Positions 8,260 through 17,410 are shown, counted from the stretch's first letter. The stretch is DNA of 64,000 bases from CAZKWG01 sp964615375 (GCA_964615375.1 CAZTOW010000013.1:139590-203589); one strand, 5' to 3'. Made by a program: numbers and translations. The notes: generated from the sequence alone by a model not told the origin.

Positions 8260-10119
8260 TTATCCGCCCTCCTGCACCTGGGCCAGCAGGGCCTGGCACT
8301 GGCTCGCGTCCTCGCCCTTGAGCGCCGGGCAGGCCCGCAGCAGCAGCCCCTCGGCGTCCTTGAGCCGCTCCGCCTCGGCCAGCGTCCCGGCCAGCCAGGC
8401 CAGATCCGCCGGATCGGCGCCTGGATCCGCCGCCTTCTGGACGGCCTGGTCCAGGCGCCCGCTCTCGGCCAGGGTGGACAGCTCGAGGCTCAGCACCTTC
8501 TGGCGCGAGCGCGCGTCCGGCGGCTGGAGCAGCTCGGCGACGACCACGGACTGCTCGGCCCGCCCGGCCTTGGAGAGCAGCAGGGCGTGGTTGAAGCCCG
8601 TGGCGAACAGGGCCGGGTCCAGCTTCGTCGAGCCCCCGGCGATGGCGGCCAGCTTCGTGTCGGCCGCCACCAGATCCTCCGCCTCCACCGCGCAGCGATA
8701 GCCCAGCTTGTCGAAGCGCAGGCGCAGGTCGGCGCCCATGGAGGCCCGCTCGCCCGCGGGGGTGGCGACCACCTCGGCCAGGCAGTCGGCCGGGCGGCTC
8801 GCGTTGGCAAGCGCGCTGGCGAGGTTGAAGCGCGCCGTCGCCGGACCCTGGGCGCGGATGGCGGCCAGCACCACCGGGCTCGCCGTGGGGAGGGACTTGT
8901 AGGCCATCTGCCCCGCCACCTCGCGCAGCAGCGGGTCGGTCTCGCCGCGGACGATGGCGGCGCTGAGGATCTCCCAGCCCTCCTTGGGCCGCCCCTCCGC
9001 CGCCAGCAGCCAGGCCTCCGCCGCGTCCAGCGCCGAGCCCTTGGGCGCCACCTTGCGCGCCTGCGTCAGCACGCTGCGCGCCCGCGGCAGGTCCTTGTCC
9101 TCCACCAGGATGCGCACCAGGAGCGAGGCCCCCTCCACCACCATGTGCTGGAGCTTCTCCTCGTCGCTCTTGCGGAGGATCCCCGACATCATCCCGGTGT
9201 TGTGGACCTCCACCCAGCTCTCGCCCTGAAACGCCACCTCCAGGTCCGCGCGCGCGCCCTTCATGTCGCCCACGGCCGCCCGCGCCTGCCCGCGCAGGAT
9301 GCGCGCGTCCAGCCGGTCCGGGTTCCGCACCAGCACGGGATCCAGCACCTTGATCGCCCCGGCCGCGTCGCCCGCGTTGTACAGGTCCGCCGCCCGCACC
9401 ACCTGGCTGACGGTGTCCACGCCCAGCGCGCCCATCAGCTGCGTGGCCTCCGCGGTGCGCCCGCTGGCCTGCGCCACCAGGCCCTCGATCATCGTGACCA
9501 GATCCTCGCGGGCCGAGCCCCGGCAGGTGCCGACGAGCTGCTGCGCGCCGGAGACGTCCTTCTGCTCCAGGCGAAGCTGGGCGTCCAGGCAGGCGATCTC
9601 CGGGCCGGGCAGGTGGACCTCCGCCGCGTCCAGCGCCGCGCCCGCGCCCTTGTAGTCGCCCGTGCGCAGCAGCACGCTCTGGAGCGCCATCTGGGCGTCC
9701 AGGGACTCCGGGTCCAGAGAGATGGCCTTGTTCGCCGCGCTCTTCGCGGCTCCAAAGTCCTGGCTGGCGAAGGCCGCCTCGCTCAGCGTCGTCCAGCCCC
9801 CCGGCTGGTCCGGGTACAGGCCGGTCAGCTCGGTCAGCAGCGACTTCGCGTCGCGGCTCTTGTTCTGGAAGAGCAGCGCGTACCCGAGGCCCTGCATGGC
9901 CAGCCCGCACTTCGGCTCGGCCTGGAGCAGCTCACGGAAGCGGGCCTCCGCCCCCTTCGGGTCACGCGCGCGGAGGGCCTGGTAACCCTGGTCGTAGAGC
10001 TCTATCCCGCGCTCGGAGGTGGGCTCCCAGGCGGCGTGAGCGGGGAGCGAACCAAAAAGAAGGGCGCCGCACAGCAGGCGCCGGAGGGGGCTGGGGGGTG
10101 GCCTTGAACCAGGGGGCAT
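8260..10119 (-). CDS. Secreted TPR-repeat protein
   Basis: 619 aa. The ATG at 10119 was chosen because it begins a signal peptide (RRLLCGALLFGSLPAHAA). The frame stays open far upstream but would then run antisense to the well-supported gene at 10231. After the signal come repeated ~34-residue TPR helical pairs (for example GYQALRARDPKGAEARFREL; KAISLDPESLDAQMALQ; ARAAVGDMKGARADLEVAF). No catalytic motif is present, so it is a likely periplasmic or envelope scaffold. It heads a minus-strand run with the acetyltransferase and bcp genes and is divergent from the gene at 10231. Confidence 0.85.
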   Translation of the reverse strand: MPPGSRPPPSPLRRLLCGALLFGSLPAHAAWEPTSERGIELYDQGYQALRARDPKGAEARFRELLQAEPKCGLAMQGLGYALLFQNKSRDAKSLLTELTGLYPDQPGGWTTLSEAAFASQDFGAAKSAANKAISLDPESLDAQMALQSVLLRTGDYKGAGAALDAAEVHLPGPEIACLDAQLRLEQKDVSGAQQLVGTCRGSAREDLVTMIEGLVAQASGRTAEATQLMGALGVDTVSQVVRAADLYNAGDAAGAIKVLDPVLVRNPDRLDARILRGQARAAVGDMKGARADLEVAFQGESWVEVHNTGMMSGILRKSDEEKLQHMVVEGASLLVRILVEDKDLPRARSVLTQARKVAPKGSALDAAEAWLLAAEGRPKEGWEILSAAIVRGETDPLLREVAGQMAYKSLPTASPVVLAAIRAQGPATARFNLASALANASRPADCLAEVVATPAGERASMGADLRLRFDKLGYRCAVEAEDLVAADTKLAAIAGGSTKLDPALFATGFNHALLLSKAGRAEQSVVVAELLQPPDARSRQKVLSLELSTLAESGRLDQAVQKAADPGADPADLAWLAGTLAEAERLKDAEGLLLRACPALKGEDASQCQALLAQVQEGG

Positions 10120-10218
10120 CTGGGTCCTCGTCTCGGGGGGCACAGCGTTGATCCTGCACACGATTGACCACATCGGCCACTCGCGGTTCGCGGGATCCGA
10201 TCCGGGGCGCCGTGGGGC

Positions 10219-10224
10219 TAAGAT
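10219..10224 (+). promoter_or_regulatory. Possible -10 element of a leaderless gene
   Basis: TAAGAT ends 6 nt before the GTG at 10231, and no Shine-Dalgarno sequence lies between. If this hexamer is a real -10, transcription would start at or next to the start codon. No good -35 is visible 17 nt upstream, so support is weak. Confidence 0.3.
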
Positions 10225-10230
10225 ATCCTT

Positions 10231-11292
10231 GTGCCCCGCGACGACCTCACCCCCCTCTCCGAGCTGCTCAGCCCCGACGTGCGCGCGCGGGTCGAGCGAC
10301 AGCTCGTCGAGTTGGAGCGCCACGTCGGCGCCCTGCCCGAGCGCGAGATGCGGCGGACCCTGCTGACCGGGCGGGTGGCGCAGATGGCCGACTCCGAGCT
10401 GGTCGCCCTGCTGACCCTGCTGGTGGGCCGGGTCTCGGAGGGGGCGCCGGGGGCGCGGGTGCTGCTCATCGAGCTCGCCCTGGACGACAGCGTGCTCTCC
10501 ACCCTCTCCTATGGGCGCAAGGCCGCGGCCTACGCGCTCGCGCGCCGCGTGGGGGCCGAGGGCGTGGCGCGCATGTTCCTGAGCCCTCGCCCGCGGGAGA
10601 ACCTCACGGCCGACGAGGCCATCGACGACAACGAGCACCTCTCGCTGCCGCTGGGGATGCGGCGCTCGGCGGCGCGCACCCGGGACCGCATGCTGCTGGA
10701 CCGCCTGGTCCACGACCGCGACCCGCGGGTCATCGCGCTGCTGCTGGACAACCCGCGGGTGGTCGAGCGCGACGTGGTGCGCATCGCCGCCATGCGCCCC
10801 ACCCAGCCCGACGTGCTGGCCGTCGTCGCCCGGCACCGCCGCTGGTCCGGGAACTACCGCGTGCGCAAGGCCCTGGCCTGCAACCCCTACACCCCGCGCC
10901 CCGTCGCGATCCGCCTGCTGCCCAGCCTGATGGTGCAGGACCTCCGGCTCGCGCTGCAGAGCGCCAGCCTGGACCCGCTGGTGGAGGAGGAGATGCGGCG
11001 CCTGCTCGGCCTGCGCGCCCGCGCCCCCGGACCCGCGCCCGAGCCCGTGGCGGACGCGGAGATCGACGCGCTCGTGGACGCGCTCTCCGCGCCGGACCCG
11101 CTGGCCGAGGCGCCCCTGGACCCGAGCGCCCTCGACGAGGCGCGCGAGCACCAGGAGGAGGCCATCACCAACCCCTTCGAGGAGGAGGAGGCCGAGGATC
11201 TGCGCGCCGAGATCGAGGCGCTCCTGGAGGCGGGCCGGGGAGGGTTCGCGCTGCGGCCGGTCGAGGAGGACGACCCCTTCGACCAGAGCTGA
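10231..11292 (+). CDS. Hypothetical protein with HEAT-like helical repeats
   Basis: 353 aa, GTG start. The middle (residues ~145-255) has repeated helical units with conserved Asn/Arg spacing (ALLLDNPRVVERDVVRIAAM; ALACNPYTPRPVAIRLLPSL), resembling HEAT or leucine-rich-variant solenoids that bind proteins. The C-terminus is highly acidic (long Glu/Asp runs, ending EEDDPFDQS). There is no signal peptide, so it is probably cytoplasmic. It is convergent with tatA, with stop codons about 2 nt apart. Specific function unknown. Confidence 0.8.
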   Translation: MPRDDLTPLSELLSPDVRARVERQLVELERHVGALPEREMRRTLLTGRVAQMADSELVALLTLLVGRVSEGAPGARVLLIELALDDSVLSTLSYGRKAAAYALARRVGAEGVARMFLSPRPRENLTADEAIDDNEHLSLPLGMRRSAARTRDRMLLDRLVHDRDPRVIALLLDNPRVVERDVVRIAAMRPTQPDVLAVVARHRRWSGNYRVRKALACNPYTPRPVAIRLLPSLMVQDLRLALQSASLDPLVEEEMRRLLGLRARAPGPAPEPVADAEIDALVDALSAPDPLAEAPLDPSALDEAREHQEEAITNPFEEEEAEDLRAEIEALLEAGRGGFALRPVEEDDPFDQS

Positions 11293-11293
11293 A

Positions 11294-11536
11294 TCAGGCC
11301 GAGGTCGTGCGGTCCTTCGAGCTCTGACGCAGCTCCTCGGCCGGCGTGACGTCGATCTCCTTCATGTCCCGCTTCTTCTCGTCGTCGGGCGTGGTCATGC
11401 CGTCCTTGAAGGCCTTGACGCCCTTGCCCATCTGGCCGAGCACGTCCGGCAGGCGGCCGACGCCGAAGAAGATGAGCACCATGACCAGGATGATGATCAG
11501 CTCGGTCGTGCCGAGGCTACCGATGGCGAGGTACAT
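11294..11536 (-). CDS. tatA: Sec-independent translocase subunit TatA/TatE
   Basis: 80 aa. The start at 11536 gives the standard TatA N-terminus MYLAIGSLGTTELIIIL; an earlier in-frame start at 11578 adds residues without family support. A single transmembrane helix (TELIIILVMVLIFFGV) is followed by the hinge and amphipathic helix (LPDVLGQMGKGVKAFKDGM) and a charged tail. TatA oligomerises to pass folded twin-arginine substrates across the inner membrane. No tatB or tatC is nearby. It lies 7 nt downstream of hutI on the same strand. Confidence 0.92.
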   Translation of the reverse strand: MYLAIGSLGTTELIIILVMVLIFFGVGRLPDVLGQMGKGVKAFKDGMTTPDDEKKRDMKEIDVTPAEELRQSSKDRTTSA

Positions 11537-11543
11537 GGTGGGG

Positions 11544-12782
11544 TCATAGCCCGGAGCCCGTGAGGCCGCCACCCCCAAGGACCAGGCGGCCGTCGCGGAT
11601 CACGGCATCCGCGCGCGGGAAGCCCAGGTGCTGGACCAGCGGGGCGAGCTCGGGCGGCTCGCCGGGAGGCGGCGTGAACAGCGCGAGATCGCCCACGCTC
11701 CCGGGCCCGAGCCAGCCGAGCTCCGGCCTCCCCAGCGCGCGCCCGGCGTGCCGCGTGACGCCCAGCACGGCCTCCTCCACCGTCAGCCGCTGCAGCACGG
11801 TCGCCAGGCTGAGGCAGGCCCAGAGGTCGTGGACGGGCGAGGACCCGGGGTTCAGGTCGGTCCCCACCGCGAGCGGCACCCCCGCCTCGCGCAGGGCGGC
11901 GACCGGCGGGGAGACGTCGCGCAGGTAGAGCTGGGCCCCCGGCAGCAGCACAGCCACGGTCCCGTGCTCGGCCAGCGCCGCCACCCCCGCCTCGTCCAGG
12001 CGCTCCAGGTGGTCCACGCAGGTCGCGCCCAGCCGGGCCGCCGCCGCGGCGATCCCGGTGTAGGCCACCTGCTCGGCGTGGGCCCGGACCTTAAGGCCGG
12101 CGGCCCGCCCCGCCTCCAGGATGGCCACCGCCTCGTCCAGGGAGAAGGCGCCCACGTCGCAGTAGACGTCCACCGCCTCGGCCAGCGGCGCGCAGCGGGG
12201 GAGCTGCTCCTCGATGACCTGGCGCACGTAGGCGTCGCGGCGCTGCCGGAAGTCCGCGGGGATGGCGTGGGCGCCCAGGAAGGTGGGGACCACGCGGACG
12301 AGGTCGTCGCAGGCGCGCGCGGCCTCCAGCATGCGCGCCTCGGGCTCCGGCGCGAGCCCGTAGCCGCCCTTGATCTCCACCGTGGTCACGCCCCGGGCCA
12401 GGAAGCCTCGCAGGCGCGCGCGGGCGAGCGCGGCGAGCGCGGAGGCCTCCGTCGCGCGGGTGGCGGCGACCGTGGACAGGATGCCGCCGCCCGCCTCCAG
12501 GATCTCGGTGTAGGAGGCGCCAGCCAGGCGACGCCGGTACTCGTCGGCGCGCGAGCCCGCCCACACCGCGTGCGTGTGGGGGTCCACGAGGCCGGGCAGC
12601 CCCACCCTCCCGCGCCCGTCCACGGTCCGCTCGGCGTCGGGGGCGTGCGCGCTCGGGCCCACATAGACCACCTGTCCATCCCGGAAGGCGATGGCGGCGC
12701 CCTCCATCCGGCCGAGCTCCGGGGCCTCGGGAGCGCAGGTGTAGAGCCGAGAGAGGTCGTGGACGAGAAGATCGGCGCGCAT
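11544..12782 (-). CDS. hutI: Imidazolonepropionase
   Basis: 412 aa, normal family length. It hydrolyses 4-imidazolone-5-propanoate to N-formimino-L-glutamate, the third step of histidine breakdown, as a metal-dependent amidohydrolase. The metal-binding HxH is His69/His71 in DPHTHAVWAGSR; the ILSTVAATR, EIKGGYG, HAEQ and GTDLNPGSSP motifs are present. No other hut gene is in the window, so the pathway is either dispersed or incomplete. tatA follows closely downstream. Confidence 0.95.
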   Translation of the reverse strand: MRADLLVHDLSRLYTCAPEAPELGRMEGAAIAFRDGQVVYVGPSAHAPDAERTVDGRGRVGLPGLVDPHTHAVWAGSRADEYRRRLAGASYTEILEAGGGILSTVAATRATEASALAALARARLRGFLARGVTTVEIKGGYGLAPEPEARMLEAARACDDLVRVVPTFLGAHAIPADFRQRRDAYVRQVIEEQLPRCAPLAEAVDVYCDVGAFSLDEAVAILEAGRAAGLKVRAHAEQVAYTGIAAAAARLGATCVDHLERLDEAGVAALAEHGTVAVLLPGAQLYLRDVSPPVAALREAGVPLAVGTDLNPGSSPVHDLWACLSLATVLQRLTVEEAVLGVTRHAGRALGRPELGWLGPGSVGDLALFTPPPGEPPELAPLVQHLGFPRADAVIRDGRLVLGGGGLTGSGL

Positions 12783-12806
12783 GTGAACCCAGGCTCAAGA
12801 TATCGC

Positions 12807-12840
12807 ACCGTAGAGGGACCGCGTGAAGTCCCTCTGCGGT
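12807..12840. repeat. 13-bp-stem hairpin in divergent promoter region
   Basis: The arms at 12807-12819 (accgtagagggac) and 12828-12840 (gtccctctgcggt) pair over 13 bp with a single G-U wobble and an 8-nt loop. The hairpin lies between hutI and the gene at 12883, just upstream of a TATATT hexamer (12857-12862). It could be an operator, an attenuator or a terminator-like structure insulating the two genes. No T-tract follows on either strand. Confidence 0.55.
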
Positions 12841-12882
12841 CCGCTCACAGAGAGGCTATATTCCCGCGCAGGAGGCCTCCCC

Positions 12883-13488
12883 GTGCTTCGACGCCTGCTC
12901 CCCTCCTTGATGGCGGCCCTGCTCTGCCTCGCCCCGGGCGCGGCGGAGGCCGGGCGTCCCGCGCTCGATCCTCAGAACCGCGTCCACGCTGGCCTCAGCG
13001 TGGCGGGCGGCGAGATGTTCGACGCGCCCTCCTTCGGCGCGGCCGTCGGCTTCGACAGCCGGATGAGCCGCCTCTTGAGCGTGGACGTGGGCGGCTTCGT
13101 GAGCCCGATGCCGCTCGGGGAGGTCCCCGCGAGCTTCGAGGCGGCGGGGAGCTCGATCTACCTGCGCCACGGGATCTACGTGGCGCCCGGCTTCCGCATC
13201 CCGCACCGCGCGAGCGAGGGGCTGAGCTGGGACGTGCTCATCCGCGCCGGCTTCGCGGGCGTGTGGTGGACGGACGCGGCGGCCACCTCCACCCGGCTCG
13301 GGGACGACTACCTCGTGGGGCTCGACCCGGCGGGGCTGGGCGGCGTGGACTTCGTGCTGCGCAAGGGCAGCCTCGGCGCCCGCCTGGGGGCCAAGGGCTA
13401 CGCGTTCACGCCCTTCTCCCAGAGCACGCTGGAGCCGGTCCTCGTGCTGCGCCCGCAGGGCACGGCCGAGGCCTTCTACCAGTGGTGA
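12883..13488 (+). CDS. Predicted outer-membrane beta-barrel protein
   Basis: 201 aa from the GTG at 12883, chosen for the AGGAGG at 12870-12875 and because it opens with a signal peptide (LLPSLMAALLCLAPGAAEA); a start 20 codons earlier is possible. The mature part alternates short amphipathic strands (LLSVDVGGFVSP; GIYVAPGFRIPH; DVLIRAGFAGVWW) and ends in an aromatic residue (AEAFYQW), as in small outer-membrane barrels. No family name can be given. It is convergent with the FG-GAP lipoprotein gene (4-nt gap). Confidence 0.78.
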   Translation: MLRRLLPSLMAALLCLAPGAAEAGRPALDPQNRVHAGLSVAGGEMFDAPSFGAAVGFDSRMSRLLSVDVGGFVSPMPLGEVPASFEAAGSSIYLRHGIYVAPGFRIPHRASEGLSWDVLIRAGFAGVWWTDAAATSTRLGDDYLVGLDPAGLGGVDFVLRKGSLGARLGAKGYAFTPFSQSTLEPVLVLRPQGTAEAFYQW

Positions 13489-13492
13489 GCGC

Positions 13493-15334
13493 TCAGAGGC
13501 AGAAGGACTCCTCCCAGGTGTTCTCGTCGTTCTCGTCGTGACAGTCGTTGACGGCGGCGTCGCCGTTGACGATCGCGATGAAGCCATAGACGGGGGTGGG
13601 GACGCTCTCCAGGTCCACCTCGATGGAGGCCGAGCGCATCCCGGCCTCCAGCCCGTCGTGGTAGGCGTGGTTCCACACGGAGATGTCGCCCGCGTCGGTG
13701 ATCGCGCGGATCTCCAGGTTGACGTCGTCCTCGACGCCCAGCGTGCCGCCGTTGGCCAGCGCCACCCACAGGGTGAACCTGCCCTCCGCGCAGTCGAGGG
13801 GGCAGACGTCGAGGATCTGCACCTGGAGGTCGGGCAGCCCCACGCCCTCGGCGAGCGTGACGTCGCCGGAGCGGAAATTGTTGTATCCCGCCGTCCAGTT
13901 CGACTCGGGGTAGGCCAGGATGGACAGGTCGTCCTCGACGTTGGTGATGCTGTAGGCATGCTGGTTCCAGACCGGGCGCCCGGCCATCCAGGAGTCGTCC
14001 GCGTCGCCCACGACGCGCACGCCGTTCTGGGAGCCGGTGTAGGCCGCCGAGGTGTAGACGATCTCGGCGTGGCCATCGTTGTCCACGTCCGCGATGGCGG
14101 GGTACTCCGAGCAGGTGGGTGAGCTGTGATCCTCCTCGATCAGCTTGACCGCCCCGGTGGCCCCGTCGAAGACGAAGAGGCTCTGCTCATCGGCGTAGAC
14201 CACCTCGGCCTCACCGTCGCCCTCGAAGTCGAAGACCGAGGAGCCCGTGTAGCCGGAGGAGGAGTCGTCGGTGCGCTGGCTCCAGCGCTCCGATCCGTCG
14301 GCCTCCAGCACGATGTACTCGCTCATGCCGGCGACGCCGATCTCCGGCTCGCCGTCACCGTCGAAGTCGGCGATGGTCGGGGGGCCACTCGCGCGCCCGG
14401 TGTAGTCGCCGCTCCAGAGGATGGTCCCGTCGTCGTCCTGAAGGCGCACGCTGCCCGAGCCGCTGACCACCATCTCGCCGTAGTCGTCGCCGTCGAAATT
14501 GCCGATGGCGACGAAGCCGTCCGAGCGCCCGTTGGCCCAGAGGGTAGAGCCGCCCACGTCATAGGCGGCGTTCCCGACCACGGCCTCCTGCACGCCGTCC
14601 TGGTCCAGGTCCGCCACCACGCCCATCGCGGCGTAGGTGCCGCCTGGGAAGCCGGTCCCTGAGCCCTCGCTCCCGCGCCCCAGGGTGGAGCCGTCCGCCC
14701 CGTTGAGGATGACCGAGCCCAGCACCACCTCGGCGAGCCCGTCGCCGTCGAGGTCACCGATGCCCACCGCCCCGCACTGACCGTCCGGCACGCCGCTGGC
14801 CGACCAGAGCGTCGCGCCCTCCCCGCTCACGGCCAGGGTGGCGAAGGCGCCGGAGCCCACGATCTCGGGCTCGCCGTCGCCGTCGAGGTCGCCGATGGCC
14901 GGGGTCATGGGGGCGAGGCCGAGGCCGCTCACGCTCCAGAGCTCGCTGCCGGTGTCCCCCGCCAGGGCGATGATCTCGCCCGCGGCGTTGGCGACCACGA
15001 CCGCGGGGATGTCGTCCTCCGTGATCGATCCATCGCGGTTCTGGTCGTAGATGCGGCCCACCACGGGGGCGGTGTAGGCGTCCCCGATGGAGGCGGTCCA
15101 CTCGATGACGGGGGTGAAGGTGCCGACCTCCCCCGCCGTCTCGCAGCTCTCGTCGATGCTGGTCGGCTCCGCGTCCCAGCTCTGGTCCGGGCAGGCGTCG
15201 TCGTCACCGCCGCCCTCGTCGGTGTCGTCCCCGGATCCCGAATCCGAGCCCTCCCCGGCCTTGGGGATGTGCTTGAAGTCGTTCTCGTTGATGCAGGCGC
15301 CGAGCGCGAGGACGGACAGAACAGCGACGCGCAT
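13493..15334 (-). CDS. FG-GAP/VCBS-repeat lipoprotein
   Basis: 613 aa from the ATG at 15334. The start is fixed by the lipoprotein signal MRVAVLSVLALGAC, with lipidated Cys14. An acidic Gly/Ser/Asp linker (residues ~25-50) leads into at least seven Ca-binding FG-GAP/VCBS blades (GDLDGDGEPEIVG, GDLDGDGLAEVV, ADLDQDGVQEAVVG, ADFDGDGEPEIGVAG, ADVDNDGHAEIV and others), so residues ~70-470 should form a beta-propeller like integrin alpha. The last ~120 residues form a separate beta domain (LPDLQVQILDVCPLDC...). It is probably surface-displayed for adhesion or structure. Ligand unknown. Confidence 0.87.
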   Translation of the reverse strand: MRVAVLSVLALGACINENDFKHIPKAGEGSDSGSGDDTDEGGGDDDACPDQSWDAEPTSIDESCETAGEVGTFTPVIEWTASIGDAYTAPVVGRIYDQNRDGSITEDDIPAVVVANAAGEIIALAGDTGSELWSVSGLGLAPMTPAIGDLDGDGEPEIVGSGAFATLAVSGEGATLWSASGVPDGQCGAVGIGDLDGDGLAEVVLGSVILNGADGSTLGRGSEGSGTGFPGGTYAAMGVVADLDQDGVQEAVVGNAAYDVGGSTLWANGRSDGFVAIGNFDGDDYGEMVVSGSGSVRLQDDDGTILWSGDYTGRASGPPTIADFDGDGEPEIGVAGMSEYIVLEADGSERWSQRTDDSSSGYTGSSVFDFEGDGEAEVVYADEQSLFVFDGATGAVKLIEEDHSSPTCSEYPAIADVDNDGHAEIVYTSAAYTGSQNGVRVVGDADDSWMAGRPVWNQHAYSITNVEDDLSILAYPESNWTAGYNNFRSGDVTLAEGVGLPDLQVQILDVCPLDCAEGRFTLWVALANGGTLGVEDDVNLEIRAITDAGDISVWNHAYHDGLEAGMRSASIEVDLESVPTPVYGFIAIVNGDAAVNDCHDENDENTWEESFCL

Positions 15335-15401
15335 AGGAGCTCCCTCGTCCAGAATCCAGGGGGATTCGAGATATGACAAGGGGAGCGCTCCCACGCAAGG
15401 C

Positions 15402-15420
15402 GCGGGCCCGACGAGCCCGC
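15402..15420 (-). terminator. Hairpin directly after htpG stop
   Basis: GCGGGC and GCCCGC pair around a 7-nt loop, beginning 3 nt past the htpG stop codon. A second palindrome, gggagcgctccc, lies further downstream (15381-15392). The position suits transcription termination of htpG, but no uridine tract is present. Confidence 0.4.
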
Positions 15421-15423
15421 CGC

Positions 15424-17325
15424 CTACAGGCTCGCGCTGGCCCGCTCCAGGAGGCCCTGGAGGCGCTTCGTGAAGCCCTCGGCGTCCTCCAGCCGGCCCT
15501 CGGCGATGTTGGCGTAGTCCAGGAGCAGGCGGGCGAAGGGCTCGATGCCCTCCTTGCCCTCGCTCTGGAGGCGCGCGAGGTTCTTGACCATCGGGTGCTC
15601 GGGGTTGATCTCCAGCACGCGCTTGCTGCCGCCCACCTTCTGGTTGGCGGCGCGCAGGATGCGCTCGAGGTTGGCGCTCATCGCGCCCTCCTGGTCCACC
15701 AGCACCGCCGGGGAGTCCGTCAGCCGGCTGGAGAGGCGCACCTCCGCCACCTGCCCGCCCAGGATGTTCTCCATCCAGCCGGCCAGCGGCGTGGCGTTCT
15801 CGCGCGCGGCCTTGGCGACCGGATCGTCGCTCTGCTCGTCCTGGGGCAGCTCGCCGTGGGTGGCGCTCTTCAGCGGGGTGTTCTCGAAGGTGCGGACGTG
15901 CATGGCGACCCACTCGTCGACGGGGTCGTCCATCAGCAGCACCTCCCAGCCGCGCTTCTTGAAGCCCTCCAGCACCGGGCTGGAGGCGATGCGGTCCTTG
16001 TCCGCGTCCGCCAGGTACCAGATCGCGTCCTGGCCCTCCTTCAGGTCTGCCTTCACCTCGGAGAAGGAGCGCCAGATGCTGGGCGTGGGCGTCTCGGCCG
16101 GCTCGCCGTCCTCGCCCACGATCTCCTGGGCCGGGGCCGCCGGAACCTCCAGCGAGCGGGTGCTGCGGAAGCGCAGCAGGCCCACCAGCGCGTCCTTGTG
16201 CTCGGTGTCCTCGGCGATGCCCTCCTTCAGGATGTGGCCGAACTCGGCCCAGAAGGCGTCGTAGGCGGCGCGGTCCTTGTTGGAGACCTCGCGCAGCTTC
16301 TTCAGCACGCGCTTCGTGAGCTGGGCGCGGATGGCGCGCAGCACCGGGGTCTGCTGGAGGATCTCACGGCTGACGTTGAGCTCGGCCTCGGGCGCGTCCA
16401 CCACCCCGCGCACGAAGCGCAGGTAGCGCGGCATCAGCGACTCGGCCTGGTCCAGCACCTTGACCCGCTTCTGGTAGAGGCGCAGGCCCGGCTTGAAGTC
16501 GAGGCGGTCCATCTCCCAGGGGCGGTGCTTGGGGATGAAGAGCACGGCCTGGAACTGCAGCGGCGCGTCGGCCTGGACGTGCAGACGCAGCAGCGGCTCC
16601 TGCCAGTCGCCCGTGACGTGCTTGTAGAAGTTGTCGTACTCCTCGTCCGTGATCTCCTGGGGGTTGCGGGTCCACAGGGCCTGCTCCTGGTTGGCGCGCT
16701 GGGCGTCCACCGTGATCGGCCAGGAGACGAAGTCCGAGTGCTTGCGGATGATCTCCCGGACCTTCTCCGCCTCCAGGAACTCCGTGGCGTCCAGGCGCAG
16801 GTGCAGGGTCACCTTCGTGCCGCGGCGGGTGCGGTCGCTCTCCTCGATACGGTAGCCGTCGCCGCCGTCGGAGACCCAGCGCACCGGGCTGCTGTCCGGG
16901 CGCGCGGACAGGCTGTCCACCACCACGCGGTCGGCCACCATGAAGCTCGAGTAGAAGCCCACGCCGAAGCGGCCGATCAGGCCCTCGGCGGACTCGCCCC
17001 GCTCCTTGATCGCCGCGGCGAACTTGCGCGTGCCGCTGTGGGCGATGGTGCCCAGGTGCTCGATCGCCTCGGCCTCGGTCAGCCCGATGCCGTCGTCCTC
17101 GATGGAGATGGTGCCCAGCCCCTTGTCCACCGTGATGTGGATCCCGGGCTCGCCGTCCACCGGGCGCAGATCCGAGCGGGAGAGCCCCTCGAAGCGCGCG
17201 CGGTCCAGCGCGTCCGAGGCGTTGCTGACCAGCTCGCGCAGGAAGATCTCGCGGTCAGAGTAGAGGGAGTGCGTGACGAGATCGAGGATCTGCCGGACAT
17301 CGGCTTCGAAACGATGGGTCTCCAC
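15424..17325 (-). CDS. htpG: Chaperone HtpG (Hsp90)
   Basis: 633 aa, full length. It is an ATP-dependent cytoplasmic chaperone that works as a dimer with DnaK. The N-terminal GHKL ATPase shows METHRFEADVRQIL, ELVSNASDALDRARF, IEDDGIGLTEAE and the glycine-rich lid GRFGVGFYSSFMV. The middle domain carries the KHVTGDWQEP and VLFIPKHRPWEM strands and the SREILQQ loop; the C-terminal dimer helices follow NPEHPMVKNL. A sigma70- or heat-shock-like promoter is suggested upstream at 17368-17396. Confidence 0.97.
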   Translation of the reverse strand: METHRFEADVRQILDLVTHSLYSDREIFLRELVSNASDALDRARFEGLSRSDLRPVDGEPGIHITVDKGLGTISIEDDGIGLTEAEAIEHLGTIAHSGTRKFAAAIKERGESAEGLIGRFGVGFYSSFMVADRVVVDSLSARPDSSPVRWVSDGGDGYRIEESDRTRRGTKVTLHLRLDATEFLEAEKVREIIRKHSDFVSWPITVDAQRANQEQALWTRNPQEITDEEYDNFYKHVTGDWQEPLLRLHVQADAPLQFQAVLFIPKHRPWEMDRLDFKPGLRLYQKRVKVLDQAESLMPRYLRFVRGVVDAPEAELNVSREILQQTPVLRAIRAQLTKRVLKKLREVSNKDRAAYDAFWAEFGHILKEGIAEDTEHKDALVGLLRFRSTRSLEVPAAPAQEIVGEDGEPAETPTPSIWRSFSEVKADLKEGQDAIWYLADADKDRIASSPVLEGFKKRGWEVLLMDDPVDEWVAMHVRTFENTPLKSATHGELPQDEQSDDPVAKAARENATPLAGWMENILGGQVAEVRLSSRLTDSPAVLVDQEGAMSANLERILRAANQKVGGSKRVLEINPEHPMVKNLARLQSEGKEGIEPFARLLLDYANIAEGRLEDAEGFTKRLQGLLERASASL

Positions 17326-17367
17326 GGCCGGATCTCCAAAGTGGGGTGTGGGGATGGATTGGCCGTG

Positions 17368-17396
17368 TGGCTAGGCACCAAGCGGGGGGGCGTCAA
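17368..17396 (-). promoter_or_regulatory. Putative htpG promoter
   Basis: On the minus strand CTTGACG (-35, TTGACG at 17396-17391) is followed after 17 nt by TAGCCA (17373-17368), about 43 nt before the htpG ATG. The CTTGA core is shared by sigma70 and sigma32-type -35 boxes. The -10 is a poor match, so confidence is modest. Confidence 0.35.
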
Positions 17397-17410
17397 GGTG
17401 GGGGGCACGC

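Noticed and set aside
8260..11151. A 963-codon open frame on the minus strand spanning both sides of 10119.
   Set aside because: Only the 8260-10119 part has a signal peptide and TPR repeats. The rest is antisense to the better-supported gene at 10231-11292 and reflects GC3 bias.
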